Assembly (NCBI RefSeq): GCF_015471405.1
Contig: NZ_BLVZ01000011.1
Location: 62,001-126,000 of the forward strand
Direction: 5' to 3'
Length of the DNA stretch: 64,000 bases
Source: Pseudomonas cichorii
GTDB taxonomy: Bacteria > Pseudomonadota > Gammaproteobacteria > Pseudomonadales > Pseudomonadaceae
Shown: positions 53,733 through 62,212 of the stretch, piece by piece
Layout: each line of letters starts with the position of its first letter
Position numbering within the stretch: position 1 is the first letter of the stretch
The notes under the pieces: model-generated
Told to the model about the DNA's origin: nothing
What the model saw: the letters and a program-made list of their open reading frames with translations, nothing else
The model's database searches: none
Translations under genes and position numbers: made by a program

Positions 53733-54302
53733 GTGGAAGCACTGCACAAGAAAATTCGCGAAGAAGGCATCGTACTTTCCGATCAGGTCTTGAAGGTCGA
53801 TGCGTTTCTCAATCATCAGATCGACCCGGCACTGATGAAAGCCATCGGCGACGAGTTCGCCCGGCTGTTCGCGGATGCAGGCATCACCAAGATCGTCACC
53901 ATCGAGGCCTCGGGCATTGCACCGGCGGTGATGGCCGGCCTGAATCTCGGCGTGCCTGTGATTTTCGCCCGCAAGCATCAGTCGCTGACCCTGACTGAAA
54001 ACCTGCTGTCGGCCACTGTCTATTCTTTCACCAAACAGGTCGAAAGCACTGTCGCCATCTCGCCACGGCACCTGAACAGCAACGACAACGTGCTGATCAT
54101 CGATGACTTCCTGGCCAACGGCAAAGCCTCCCAGGCACTGATCTCGATCATCAAGCAAGCAGGCGCCAAGGTGGCCGGGCTCGGCATCGTGATCGAAAAG
54201 TCCTTTCAGGGCGGTCGTGCCGAGCTGGATGCGCAGGGTTATCGCGTTGAATCCCTGGCACGGGTGGAGTCGCTGGCAGGTGGCGTGGTGACCTTCAAGT
54301 AG
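53733..54302 (+). CDS. xpt: Xanthine phosphoribosyltransferase
   Basis: A 189-residue purine-salvage enzyme that converts xanthine and PRPP to XMP. It has the phosphoribosyltransferase motif VLIIDDFLANGKASQAL, the N-terminal MEALHKKIREEGIVLSDQVLKVDAFLNHQIDP and FARKHQSLTL. GTG at 53733 is the start, preceded by AAGGA. In P. aeruginosa I expect poxB between rep and xpt; it is absent here. No purine riboswitch is visible in the 54-bp leader. Confidence 0.92.
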   Translation: MEALHKKIREEGIVLSDQVLKVDAFLNHQIDPALMKAIGDEFARLFADAGITKIVTIEASGIAPAVMAGLNLGVPVIFARKHQSLTLTENLLSATVYSFTKQVESTVAISPRHLNSNDNVLIIDDFLANGKASQALISIIKQAGAKVAGLGIVIEKSFQGGRAELDAQGYRVESLARVESLAGGVVTFK

Positions 54303-54368
54303 AACGGCGACGCTGCCTGTCTACGCTTGCATGGCGTGACAGCCATTTACGGCCATGGAGACACCGCA

Positions 54369-55253
54369 ATGATCATTGGGGAAAGGCTGTATGTCGAAGG
54401 CATCTTCGACAGCCATACATGGACCATCAGCTATCTGGTGATGGACCTTGCCAGCAAGCAGTGCGCGCTGATCGACAGCGTGCTGGACTATGATCCGAAG
54501 TCCGGCCGTACCCGCACCGAGTCGGCCGATCGCCTGATCGAGCGGGTCAGGGCTTTGCAAGCATCGGTGCAATGGATACTGGAAACCCACGTCCATGCGG
54601 ATCATGTTTCGGCCGCGCCGTACCTGAAACGGCAACTGGGCGGACAGATCGCCATCGGCAGCCATATCAAGGCCGTACAGCAAGTCTTCGGCAAGCTGTT
54701 CAACGCACCGGAGGACTTCGCCCGCGACGGCACCCAGTTCGATGTACTGCTGGATGACAATGGCGCCTTTTCCATCGGCTCGCTCCAGGCTCAGGCACTG
54801 CATACGCCGGGTCATACACCCGCCTGCATGACCTATCTTGTGCAAGTTGGTGACGAAACTGTCGCGTTCGTCGGCGATACGCTGTTCATGCCCGATTACG
54901 GCACCGCGCGCTGCGACTTTCCGGGGGCCGACGCCCGAACCTTGTATCGCTCCATTCACCGAATCCTCAGCCTGGCGCCACAAACCCGGCTGTTCATGTG
55001 CCATGACTACCTGCCCAATGGCCGCGAACTGCAATACATGACGACCGTTGCCGAACAGCGCGCCAACAACATTCATGTACACGAAGGCATCGACGAAGAC
55101 GCTTTCGTCACAATGCGCGAAGCACGGGATGCAACCCTGGAAATGCCGGTCCTGATGCTGCCGTCGGTGCAGATCAACATGCGCTGCGGCCACTTCCCCG
55201 AACCGGAAGCAAACGGCGTCAGCTACCTGAAAATCCCGCTTAACGTCCTTTGA
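54369..55253 (+). CDS. Metallo-beta-lactamase-fold hydrolase, persulfide dioxygenase/Blh type
   Basis: The 294-residue protein has the di-metal motif HVHADH (H74, H76, D78, H79), H149 in HTPGHTP, D170 in FVGDTLF and H212 in CHDY, as in ETHE1-like persulfide dioxygenases and the Blh protein of bigR operons. It would oxidise glutathione persulfide to sulfite. The ATG at 54369 is chosen for the GGAG ribosome-binding site; the frame is open 14 codons upstream. The TSUP exporter and two YeeE/YedE genes follow on the same strand, fitting sulfide or persulfide detoxification. No ArsR-type bigR gene is found nearby. Confidence 0.87.
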   Translation: MIIGERLYVEGIFDSHTWTISYLVMDLASKQCALIDSVLDYDPKSGRTRTESADRLIERVRALQASVQWILETHVHADHVSAAPYLKRQLGGQIAIGSHIKAVQQVFGKLFNAPEDFARDGTQFDVLLDDNGAFSIGSLQAQALHTPGHTPACMTYLVQVGDETVAFVGDTLFMPDYGTARCDFPGADARTLYRSIHRILSLAPQTRLFMCHDYLPNGRELQYMTTVAEQRANNIHVHEGIDEDAFVTMREARDATLEMPVLMLPSVQINMRCGHFPEPEANGVSYLKIPLNVL

Positions 55254-55318
55254 AGTGCTGTACGCACCCGGAAAGCCTGATATGAGCCCGATATGCCCCA
55301 TTCACCCTGGGCTGATCC

Positions 55319-56134
55319 ATGGATGAGCACCAACTGCTGGGCGCGGGCCTGGGTATGATCATTGGCGCGGTGCTGGCGCTGACAGGTGCAGGCGGTGGCA
55401 TTCTGGCAGTGCCGATGCTGGTTTTCGGGCTTGGGCTTTCCATGGTCGAAGCCGCGCCCATCGGCTTGCTTGCGGTGGGTATGGCAGCGGCAGTCGGTGC
55501 CATTCTTGGATTGAAACAGGGCATTGTCCGCTATCGTGCCGCGCTTTATATCGCCGGCATCGGTGTGCTCATGTCGCCATTGGGCCTGTGGCTCGCCCAT
55601 CGTCTGCCCAATACACCGCTGGCACTGCTCTTTGCCGTTGTGATGCTGTACGCCTGCGGACGGATCTTTCTCAAGGCCACCCGCGAGCTGAAATACGGGC
55701 CACCGGCCTGTCGTCAGGAAGTCTTGCCTTGTGTGCTCAACCCGCTGCAAGGCCGGTTACGCTGGACAATGCCCTGCATTCGGGCTCTGACACTGACCGG
55801 GATGACTTCGGGATTGCTGTCGGGGTTGATCGGCGTCGGCGGTGGTTTTGTCATCATCCCGGCACTGACCCGCTATAGCGACCTGAACATGAAGAGCGTC
55901 GTCGCAACTTCATTGGCGGTCATCGCACTGGTTTCAACCGGCAGTGTGATTACCGCCTCCGTAGCTGGCGTAATGCACTGGCCCGTCGGCGCGCCTTTCG
56001 CGCTGGGGGCCATTATCGGCCTGATGGGCGGCAGACAGGTTTCCCGCTACCTCGCAGGCCCACGCTTGCAGCAGTTGTTCGCCATTGCCGGGTGGGCTGC
56101 CGCCGTCATGCTTATTTTCAGCACCCTGACTTGA
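55319..56134 (+). CDS. TSUP (TauE/SafE) family exporter
   Basis: A 271-residue inner-membrane protein with about eight helices and the TauE/SafE repeats LTGAGGGILAVPMLVFGLGL and LIGVGGGFVIIPALTRYSDL. These proteins export sulfite or organosulfonates. Placed directly after the persulfide dioxygenase-like gene, it probably removes the sulfite formed. A short leader (66 bp) separates the two genes; the next gene starts 13 bp later. Confidence 0.87.
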   Translation: MDEHQLLGAGLGMIIGAVLALTGAGGGILAVPMLVFGLGLSMVEAAPIGLLAVGMAAAVGAILGLKQGIVRYRAALYIAGIGVLMSPLGLWLAHRLPNTPLALLFAVVMLYACGRIFLKATRELKYGPPACRQEVLPCVLNPLQGRLRWTMPCIRALTLTGMTSGLLSGLIGVGGGFVIIPALTRYSDLNMKSVVATSLAVIALVSTGSVITASVAGVMHWPVGAPFALGAIIGLMGGRQVSRYLAGPRLQQLFAIAGWAAAVMLIFSTLT

Positions 56135-56147
56135 GAGGGCGATTACG

Positions 56148-56579
56148 ATGGTCATCGACTGGCTTCACTTCACACCCTGGTCATCGCTGGCCGGTGGTCT
56201 GTTGATCGGCCTGGCAGCCAGCCTGTTTGTGCTGGCCAACGGGCGCATTACCGGGATCAGCGGCCTGCTGAGCAGCCTTTTGCAGACGGGTGAAGGTCGT
56301 GCCGAGAAAGCCTTGTTCATTTTCGGCCTGTTGATAGCACCCCTGATCTGGGGGCTGTTTACCGTCTTGCCCGCCATGTCGTTTGAAACCTCATGGCCTG
56401 GCCTGATTGTGGCAGGCCTGCTGGTCGGTATCGGCACCCGATATGGCTCTGGCTGCACCAGCGGTCACGGCGTATGCGGTATCGCTCGCCTTTCTCCCCG
56501 CTCGATGGTGGCAACCGTGACCTTCATGCTGACGGGCTTTGCCACGGTATTCATTCTTCGCCACCTGATCGGAGCCTGA
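56148..56579 (+). CDS. YeeE/YedE family membrane half-protein (PmpA-like)
   Basis: The 143-residue protein has four hydrophobic helices and the signature GIGTRYGSGCTSGHGVCGIARLSPRS, with the Cys residues that carry thiosulfate or persulfide sulfur in the YeeE family. It is half the size of E. coli YeeE; the other half is encoded next door. The pair corresponds to pmpA-pmpB of bigR operons and is thought to move a sulfur species across the membrane. Confidence 0.88.
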   Translation: MVIDWLHFTPWSSLAGGLLIGLAASLFVLANGRITGISGLLSSLLQTGEGRAEKALFIFGLLIAPLIWGLFTVLPAMSFETSWPGLIVAGLLVGIGTRYGSGCTSGHGVCGIARLSPRSMVATVTFMLTGFATVFILRHLIGA

Positions 56580-56581
56580 TC

Positions 56582-57001
56582 ATGCGCAAACTCACGGCAC
56601 TGATTGCTGGCCTTCTGTTTGGCACCGGCCTGTTGATGGCTGGTATGACTGACCCCGCCAAGGTATTGGGCTTTCTCGACATTGCCGGGCAATGGGACCC
56701 ATCTCTTGCATTTGTGATGATCGGCGCTATCGCAGTGGCATTCCTGCCGTTTCGCTGGGCAGGCAAACACCGCCATTCACTGCTCGGAGCCCCCATGCAA
56801 CTGCCAGCCAGCCGAACGCTGGACAAGCGGCTGATCGGTGGCAGCCTGTTGTTTGGCGTCGGATGGGGCATTGCCGGGTTGTGTCCTGGTCCTGCCGTCG
56901 CTCTGCTGCTGACTCTCCAGTGGCAACCACTGGTTTTCGTTATTTTGATGCTGGCAGGCATGTTGATTTTCCGGGCTCTGGAAACCCGTTCAAAACGCTG
57001 A
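56582..57001 (+). CDS. YeeE/YedE family membrane half-protein (PmpB-like, DUF6691)
   Basis: A 139-residue protein with four hydrophobic helices and the conserved FGVGWGIAGLCPGPAVALL motif with its single Cys. It starts 2 bp after the first half-protein, so the two are translationally coupled and likely form one transporter. Its 3' end overlaps the convergent acetyl-CoA hydrolase/transferase gene by 12 bp. Confidence 0.88.
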   Translation: MRKLTALIAGLLFGTGLLMAGMTDPAKVLGFLDIAGQWDPSLAFVMIGAIAVAFLPFRWAGKHRHSLLGAPMQLPASRTLDKRLIGGSLLFGVGWGIAGLCPGPAVALLLTLQWQPLVFVILMLAGMLIFRALETRSKR

Positions 57002-58921
57002 TCCGGCAGAGTTGTGCAGCCCGGCCAGCAGCAAACGCTGGTACAGCTCTTCTTTCAGACCTTGAGGCTCGTCAAGTTGCATGCGCTGCAAGTGCTCGAT
57101 ATAGGCCGAAGGCTCGGGCGCATCCAGTGTGGCTTTGCCCAGCTCCAGAATCTCGGTGAGCTTGAATTTGCTCTTGAGCCAGTTCAAGGCCCGCAGCAGA
57201 TCACGCTCTCGCGCAGTGAAATCGCAACCCAGCGGATATTCGATGAACAGCGCCGGATAGCGGGATGCAATGTCTTGCAGGCGCTCGGGGGTGTTCTGGG
57301 TAAAGCGCGGGTCGAGGTGAAAATCCTTCGGCAGCTTGCCGGCTTTCTGCGCCTGCTCGATCAGGCCGCTCTGAAAGCGTGAGTCACTGATGTTCAGCAG
57401 TCGCTCGATCACCGTCGCATCGGTCTGACCACGCAAGTCGGCAATGCCGTATTCGGTCACGACAATATCGCGCAAATGCCGGGGAATGGTCGCGTGGCCG
57501 TACTGCCAGACGATATTGGAGCTGATCTCGCCGCCCGACTCCCGCCAGCTTCGCAGGATCAGAATCGAGCGTGCGTCTTCCAGCGCATGAGCCTGGGAAA
57601 CGAAGTTGTACTGGCCGCCGACGCCACTGAGCACACGCCCGTCTTCCAGTTGATCGGACACCGCCGCGCCCATCAGGGTCATGGTGAAGGCGCTGTTGAT
57701 AAAGCGCGCATCACGACGTTGCAGGCGCTTGAGCTCTTCGTTGCCGTACAGCTCGTTGATGTAACTGATAGCAGTCATGTTGAACTGCGCCAGTCGCTCC
57801 GCAGGTAACTCACGCAAGCGCTCATAAAAACTCAGCGGCCCCAGGAAAAACCCGCCATGCAGCACGACGCCATCCGGGTGAACGCTTTCATCGAGGGTTC
57901 CCAGGTTGGCCAGCCGTTGCAACTCGACATCGGCATACACCTTGCGCCGCACAATACCCGCGTCGGCCAGCACCAGCAGGCCGTTGACGAACATCTCGCT
58001 GCATCCGTAAAGCCCGCTGGCAAAAGGCTGGACGCCACCTTCGCGGTCGATCAGGGTCTGCCAGTTGCTCATGTTCAGTTCCGCGAGCAACCCGCGATAG
58101 GTTTCGTTATTGGCTTGCCTGGCCAGCAGCGCGGCGGTCAGTGCATCGCCCATGGAGCCGATGCCAATCTGCAAGGTGCCGCCATCGCGAACCAGCGTGC
58201 TGGCGTGCAGACCGATGAAGTGATCCTGAAAGCCCACCGGCATGTTGGGGGTCGAGAACAGGACGCTGCGCTCCTGCTCATCCAGCAACACATCAAAAGC
58301 ATCGGCATCCAGTTCTGAGTCGCCGGGCATATAGGGCAGATCGGCATGGATCTGCCCCAGAATCAGAATCGTCTCGCCCGCAGCCCTTCGCCTGGCGACC
58401 ATCGGCAGCAGGTCGAGGGTCACGTCGGGGTTGCAGCTCAGGCTCAACTTGCCGGGCCTTTGCTCATCACGGGCGACCAGTTGCGCAATCAGGTTCAAAC
58501 CGCTGGCATTGATGTCCCGCGCCGCATGGCTGTAATTGCTGCTGACGTAGTCTTGCTGGGCCGCTTCGCTGTTGAGCAGGCTGCCCGGCTGCATGAAGAA
58601 TTGCTGGATGCGAATGTTCGGCGGCAGATCGTCACGGCGCAGCGCCGACAGGAACTCCAGCTCCGGGTAATCCCCGAAAACCCGCTCCAGGAAAGGCTCC
58701 AGAAAACGTCCCTGCAACCCCTCACCCGCCGGCGGTCGACCCAGACTCAACGCGGTATAAATCGTCAGTTGCCGCTCGGGAAGCTGCCGGATGCGCTCGT
58801 ACAGCGCATTGACGAACCGATTGGGCTTGCCCAACCCCAGAGGCATGCCCATATGAATATGCTCGGGCAACTGCGCGAGCACATGATCGACGGCTTGCTC
58901 AATGGAACAGGACTTGGGCAT
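56990..58921 (-). CDS. Acetyl-CoA hydrolase/transferase family protein
   Basis: The 643-residue protein belongs to the CoA-transferase superfamily: N-terminal segment HIHMGMPLGLGKPNRFVNALYERI, ARDINASGLNLIAQLV, IQIGIGSMGDALTAALL, and the C-terminal acetyl-CoA hydrolase domain (NSAFTMTLMGAAVSDQL, GVGGQYNFVSQAHALEDARSIL, VVTEYGIADLRGQTD). The last is the usual signature after the catalytic Glu region. It would move CoA between acyl groups or hydrolyse acetyl-CoA; the partner acid is not evident. At 643 residues it is longer than the typical 500-residue members. Confidence 0.85.
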   Translation of the reverse strand: MPKSCSIEQAVDHVLAQLPEHIHMGMPLGLGKPNRFVNALYERIRQLPERQLTIYTALSLGRPPAGEGLQGRFLEPFLERVFGDYPELEFLSALRRDDLPPNIRIQQFFMQPGSLLNSEAAQQDYVSSNYSHAARDINASGLNLIAQLVARDEQRPGKLSLSCNPDVTLDLLPMVARRRAAGETILILGQIHADLPYMPGDSELDADAFDVLLDEQERSVLFSTPNMPVGFQDHFIGLHASTLVRDGGTLQIGIGSMGDALTAALLARQANNETYRGLLAELNMSNWQTLIDREGGVQPFASGLYGCSEMFVNGLLVLADAGIVRRKVYADVELQRLANLGTLDESVHPDGVVLHGGFFLGPLSFYERLRELPAERLAQFNMTAISYINELYGNEELKRLQRRDARFINSAFTMTLMGAAVSDQLEDGRVLSGVGGQYNFVSQAHALEDARSILILRSWRESGGEISSNIVWQYGHATIPRHLRDIVVTEYGIADLRGQTDATVIERLLNISDSRFQSGLIEQAQKAGKLPKDFHLDPRFTQNTPERLQDIASRYPALFIEYPLGCDFTARERDLLRALNWLKSKFKLTEILELGKATLDAPEPSAYIEHLQRMQLDEPQGLKEELYQRLLLAGLHNSAGSAF

Positions 58922-59026
58922 CCGAACTCTCCGGGGGTTGTGGCTGGATGGAGGTTGGACCGTCTTGAATGAACAGCGTTGCGGCCCGTAACGGGATTTC
59001 TTACACGCGATTGCCTACCCGATGCA

Positions 59027-59320
59027 TCACGGGTGGGCAACGACCCTGGCCTGCAACTCGACCCCCATCGCACGCATCACTTTGAGGATGGTATCGAAAC
59101 GAGGCTTGGCACCCGGTGCCAGTGCCTTGTAGAGGCTGGCACGCCCAAGACCGGAATCCTTGGCAATTTGCGCCATGCCACGGGCTTTCGCCACATGACC
59201 AACGGCACGTATCAGCTCATCGGTGTCGCCTTCGGCCAGCACCTGGGAAAGGTATTCGGTTATTGCTTCATCACTGTCCAGCAGCGATGCCATGTCAAAA
59301 GGCACGAGGATCTCGTTCAT
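59027..59320 (-). CDS. Addiction-module antidote protein (HI1420/HigA-like)
   Basis: The 97-residue protein has the family's N terminus (EILVPFDMASLLDSDEAITEYLSQVLAEGD) and a helix-turn-helix (ARGMAQIAKDSGLGRASLYKALAPGAKPRFDTILKVMRAMGVEL), as in the antidote family of HI1419/HI1420-type pairs. It should neutralise the toxin and repress the operon. AAGGAGG lies 7 bp before the second of two adjacent ATG codons, so 59320 is preferred. The toxin gene overlaps upstream and is broken. Confidence 0.87.
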   Translation of the reverse strand: MNEILVPFDMASLLDSDEAITEYLSQVLAEGDTDELIRAVGHVAKARGMAQIAKDSGLGRASLYKALAPGAKPRFDTILKVMRAMGVELQARVVAHP

Positions 59321-59322
59321 CA

Positions 59323-59616
59323 TCAAACCTCCTTAGCCATTGTTTTAGCCCGCTTTATATCAGCAGGCTGGGTTGATTTATCGCCTCCCACCAAGAGGAC
59401 AATGAGCGTCCTGTCGCGGGTCGTGAAATAGACACGGTAGCCAACGCCTACATCCACGCGCATCTCGGAAACACCTTAGCCCACTGACTTCACGTCACCC
59501 AGATTACCTGCGGATGCACGCTCGATGCGCCGGGCAATGGCGATTCTTGCGCACATATCACGCAAGGCGGCATGCCATGAAGCGAAAGTACTGGTTTGCT
59601 GAACACTATAAGTCAT
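59323..59616 (-). pseudogene. HI1419/RelE-like toxin gene with an in-frame stop
   Basis: From ATG at 59616 the frame gives MTYSVQQTSTFASWHAALRDM...RIERASAGNLGDVKSVG, then TAA at 59478-59476, and continues in the same frame with GVSEMRVDVGVGYRVYFTTRDRTLIVLLVGGDKSTQPADI...AKEV to a TGA that overlaps the antitoxin start. In the family the sequence here is normally VGEGVSE, so a single G-to-T change (GAA to TAA, codon 47) explains the stop. The downstream half has the conserved GYRVYF and LVGGDKSTQ motifs, so the loss is recent. Confidence 0.85.
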
Positions 59617-59703
59617 GACGCAAGTGTATCCAACTGGAGACAAAAGTATCACGAAAACTCTGTAAGAATTTCTACCGTTCAGCCTTTGGTTTTCTGTGGC
59701 CAC

Positions 59704-59739
59704 AAAAAAACCGCCGAAGATCAGGTTTCCGCGGCGGTT
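59704..59739 (-). terminator. Rho-independent terminator of the cytochrome c5 gene
   Basis: The stem AACCGCCG / CGGCGGTT with a 14-nt centre is followed on the minus strand by a run of seven T. It lies about 19 bp after the stop of the cytochrome gene. Confidence 0.85.
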
Positions 59740-59757
59740 CTCGATACAGCGTTGAGC

Positions 59758-60180
59758 TTATTTGAGCCCGGACATCTTCTGAATCGCACCTTTGAGGTCC
59801 TCATCGGTGCAGTCGCCGCAGGTGCCTTTGGGTGGCATGGCGTTGAGGCCGGTGATGGCTTTGGCCAGCAGGCCGTCAAGGCCACCTTCTTTCCTGGCTC
59901 GCTCGTCCCAGGCGGCAGTGTCGCCGATCTTGGGTGCATTCAGCAGCCCGACGCTGTGGCAGGCGGTGCAGTGTTTGGCGATGACATCGTCCGCAGATTT
60001 CGCGCCGCCGCCACCGACTGATGCCGTGACTGCCATACCTGCGCATTCCTTGCCTTGAATACAGACCTGCCCGACCGGTTCGAGTCGTTTGGCAATTTCA
60101 TCATTCGTCGCTGCCTGAGCGTTGAATGCCCAAAAAGCCAACATGGCAGCCGCTGCCAGTCTCTTGTTTATCAGGTTCAC
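59758..60180 (-). CDS. cycB: Cytochrome c5 family protein
   Basis: The 140-residue exported protein has a signal peptide (about residues 1-23, ending NAQA), one haem-binding CTACH motif (residues 71-75), a distal Met in NAMPPKG and a CGDC pair (c5 cytochromes keep such extra cysteines). It carries electrons in the periplasm. The start is GTG at 60180 (V/M-NLINKRLAAAAML) with GAGGGT upstream; the frame is open further upstream without a signal peptide. As I remember it, the P. aeruginosa homologue in this position is cycB. Confidence 0.87.
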   Translation of the reverse strand: MNLINKRLAAAAMLAFWAFNAQAATNDEIAKRLEPVGQVCIQGKECAGMAVTASVGGGGAKSADDVIAKHCTACHSVGLLNAPKIGDTAAWDERARKEGGLDGLLAKAITGLNAMPPKGTCGDCTDEDLKGAIQKMSGLK

Positions 60181-60362
60181 GCTTACACCCTCATGGTGAC
60201 TAATCACGCCCGCGACCACGGTTTGGCAGGCGGGCGAATTATAGCGACTAGCCCTTTGAGCCGAAACACCCCTACAGACAGAAAGGTTATTAGCCTTGAA
60301 GCCCATTCATGGGGTGTCTGGCCAGCCAGCCCGTATACATGAGGCGATTGCGCTACTTCTGG

Positions 60363-60911
60363 TCAAAAATTGGCCGGGGTGGCTGCGCTGATTAGTCGCG
60401 CCGGCACATCGAACGGATTGCGGAATCGATGTGGTTTGGTGCTCTCGAAATAGTAGCTGTCGCCTGCTTCGAGGATGTAGGTGTCCAGACCGACGACCAG
60501 TTCCAGTCGTCCTTCGACCAGAATTCCGGTTTCTTCGCCTTCGTGTACCAGCATTTCTTCACCGGTATCGGCCCCTGGCGGGTAGATTTCGTTGAGAAAG
60601 GCAATGGCCCGACCGGGATGCGATTTGCCCACCAGCTTCATGGTCACGGCACCATCGGAAATATCAATCAACTCGCTGGCCTTGTAGACCACCTGGGTTG
60701 GATTTTCCGGCTCAAGCTCTTCGGAAAAGAACTCGACCATGGACATGGGAATCCCGCCGAGCACCTTGCGCAGGGAACTGATCGAGGGGCTGACGCTGTT
60801 TTTCTCGATCATGGAAATGGTGCTGTTGGTCACACCTGCCCGCTTGGCGAGTTCGCGCTGGGACAGGCCCTTGAGCTTGCGAATGGATTGCAGTCGTTCA
60901 CCGACGTCCAA
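60363..60911 (-). CDS. XRE-cupin transcriptional regulator, PauR-like
   Basis: A 182-residue regulator with an N-terminal XRE helix-turn-helix (DVGERLQSIRKLKGLSQRELAKRAGVTNSTISMIEKN) and a C-terminal cupin domain (EEMLVHEGEETGILVEGRLELVVGLDTYILEAGDSYYFES). The position beside cytochrome c5 and the dad cluster matches PA5301 of P. aeruginosa, PauR, a repressor of polyamine catabolism genes. Function is inferred from synteny and domain make-up. Confidence 0.87.
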   Translation of the reverse strand: MDVGERLQSIRKLKGLSQRELAKRAGVTNSTISMIEKNSVSPSISSLRKVLGGIPMSMVEFFSEELEPENPTQVVYKASELIDISDGAVTMKLVGKSHPGRAIAFLNEIYPPGADTGEEMLVHEGEETGILVEGRLELVVGLDTYILEAGDSYYFESTKPHRFRNPFDVPARLISAATPANF

Positions 60912-61017
60912 TGCGGCATTCCCCCTGGTTCGGTAAGGTTAAAGTCGAGATGAACGACATGATGGCAACAGCGTTCAGTATTTACAACACTTCGGACTTT
61001 TAACCGGGCCAGCGGGG

Positions 61018-62091
61018 TCATTCTTGCGAATAGACCCTCGGGACACGCCGCAGATTGCAGAATATCTGGTAAGGGATGGTGCCAGCCTGCGCAGCAACTT
61101 CGCTGGCCAGTACGTTCTTGCCCCACAGCTCGACACGGCTGCCGAGGCCCGCCTGAGGCAAGTCGGTCAGGTCCACACAGAGCATGTCCATGGAAACCCG
61201 CCCCAGCAACCGGCTCGGTTGACCGTCGATCCAGACCGGCGTACCAGTAGGCGCCTGGCGCGGATAGCCATCGGCATAACCCATGGCGACTACACCGACA
61301 CGGGTCGGGCGTTCGGTGACAAAGATGGCGCCATAACCCACAGGCTCGCCAGCAGGCAGTTCGCGCACGCCGATGATTTTCGACTCCAGAGTCATCACCG
61401 GCTGCAAGCGGTCAGCCAGTGCCTGCGGCTGGTCGAAGGGCGTTGCGCCATACAGCATGATGCCGGGACGTACCCAGTCACTGGGAATATTCGGCCAGCC
61501 CAGTACCGCGGGCGAGTTGCGCAGGCTGACTTCCGCCATGAGGCCCTGGCGGGCGGCCTCGAATACGGCGACCTGCTCATCGCTGCGCGAGCACGCCAGT
61601 TCGTCGGCACGGGCGAAGTGGCTCATCAAGACGATCTTCGCCACCTTGCCGGTCGCCAGCAGACGTTGATAACCCGCCTGATACTCGGACGGATGCAAGC
61701 CGACCCGGTGCATGCCGGTGTCGAGCTTGAGCCATACGGTCAACGGCTTGCTGATGCTGGCTTTTTCGATGGCTTCCAGTTGCCATAGGGAATGCACGAC
61801 GAACCACAGGTCATGCTCAACGATCAGCGCCAGCTCATCGGCCTCGAAGAAACCTTCCAGCAACAGGATCGGCGCACGAATGCCCGCTTCACGCAGCTCC
61901 AGAGCCTCTTCGATGCAGGCCACGGCAAAACCGTCGGCTTGGGCCTCCAATGCCTGGGCCACACGCACAGCGCCGTGACCATAAGCATCGGCCTTGATAA
62001 CGGCGAGGGCTTTGGCACCGGTCGCTTCGCGGGCCAGTTGGTAATTGTGACGCAGGGCTTGAAGATCAATCAGGGCGCGGGCTGGACGCAT
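61018..62091 (-). CDS. dadX: Alanine racemase, catabolic (DadX-type)
   Basis: The 357-residue PLP enzyme interconverts L- and D-alanine. It has the PLP-binding Lys in AVIKADAYGHGAVRVAQAL, GYADGYPRQAPTGTPVWIDG, and the active-site WPNIPSDWVRPGIMLYGATPF. The cluster dadA-ridA-racemase on one strand indicates the catabolic enzyme: L-alanine is racemised and the D-form oxidised by DadA. A REP pair (62130-62210) separates it from ridA. Confidence 0.94.
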   Translation of the reverse strand: MRPARALIDLQALRHNYQLAREATGAKALAVIKADAYGHGAVRVAQALEAQADGFAVACIEEALELREAGIRAPILLLEGFFEADELALIVEHDLWFVVHSLWQLEAIEKASISKPLTVWLKLDTGMHRVGLHPSEYQAGYQRLLATGKVAKIVLMSHFARADELACSRSDEQVAVFEAARQGLMAEVSLRNSPAVLGWPNIPSDWVRPGIMLYGATPFDQPQALADRLQPVMTLESKIIGVRELPAGEPVGYGAIFVTERPTRVGVVAMGYADGYPRQAPTGTPVWIDGQPSRLLGRVSMDMLCVDLTDLPQAGLGSRVELWGKNVLASEVAAQAGTIPYQIFCNLRRVPRVYSQE

Positions 62092-62129
62092 GGGAAGATA
62101 GTTCTGATATAGAAAAGATTAAAACTCAT

Positions 62130-62210
62130 GTAGGAGCGAATTCATTCGCGAAAGCCACACCCAACACATCCATGCAGTATGCGGCTCAGCCTTCGCGAAT
62201 GAATTCCTAC
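62130..62210. repeat. Inverted REP pair (REPIN-like) between ridA and the racemase gene
   Basis: The left arm GTAGGAGCGAATTCATTCGCG (62130-62150, continuing AA) and the right arm TTCGCGAATGAATTCCTAC (62192-62210) are inverted copies of the 11121 repeat, about 40 bp apart. The right arm lacks three bases (GCT) of the core. Transcribed, it can form a long hairpin inside the dad operon. Confidence 0.85.
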
Positions 62211-62212
62211 GG

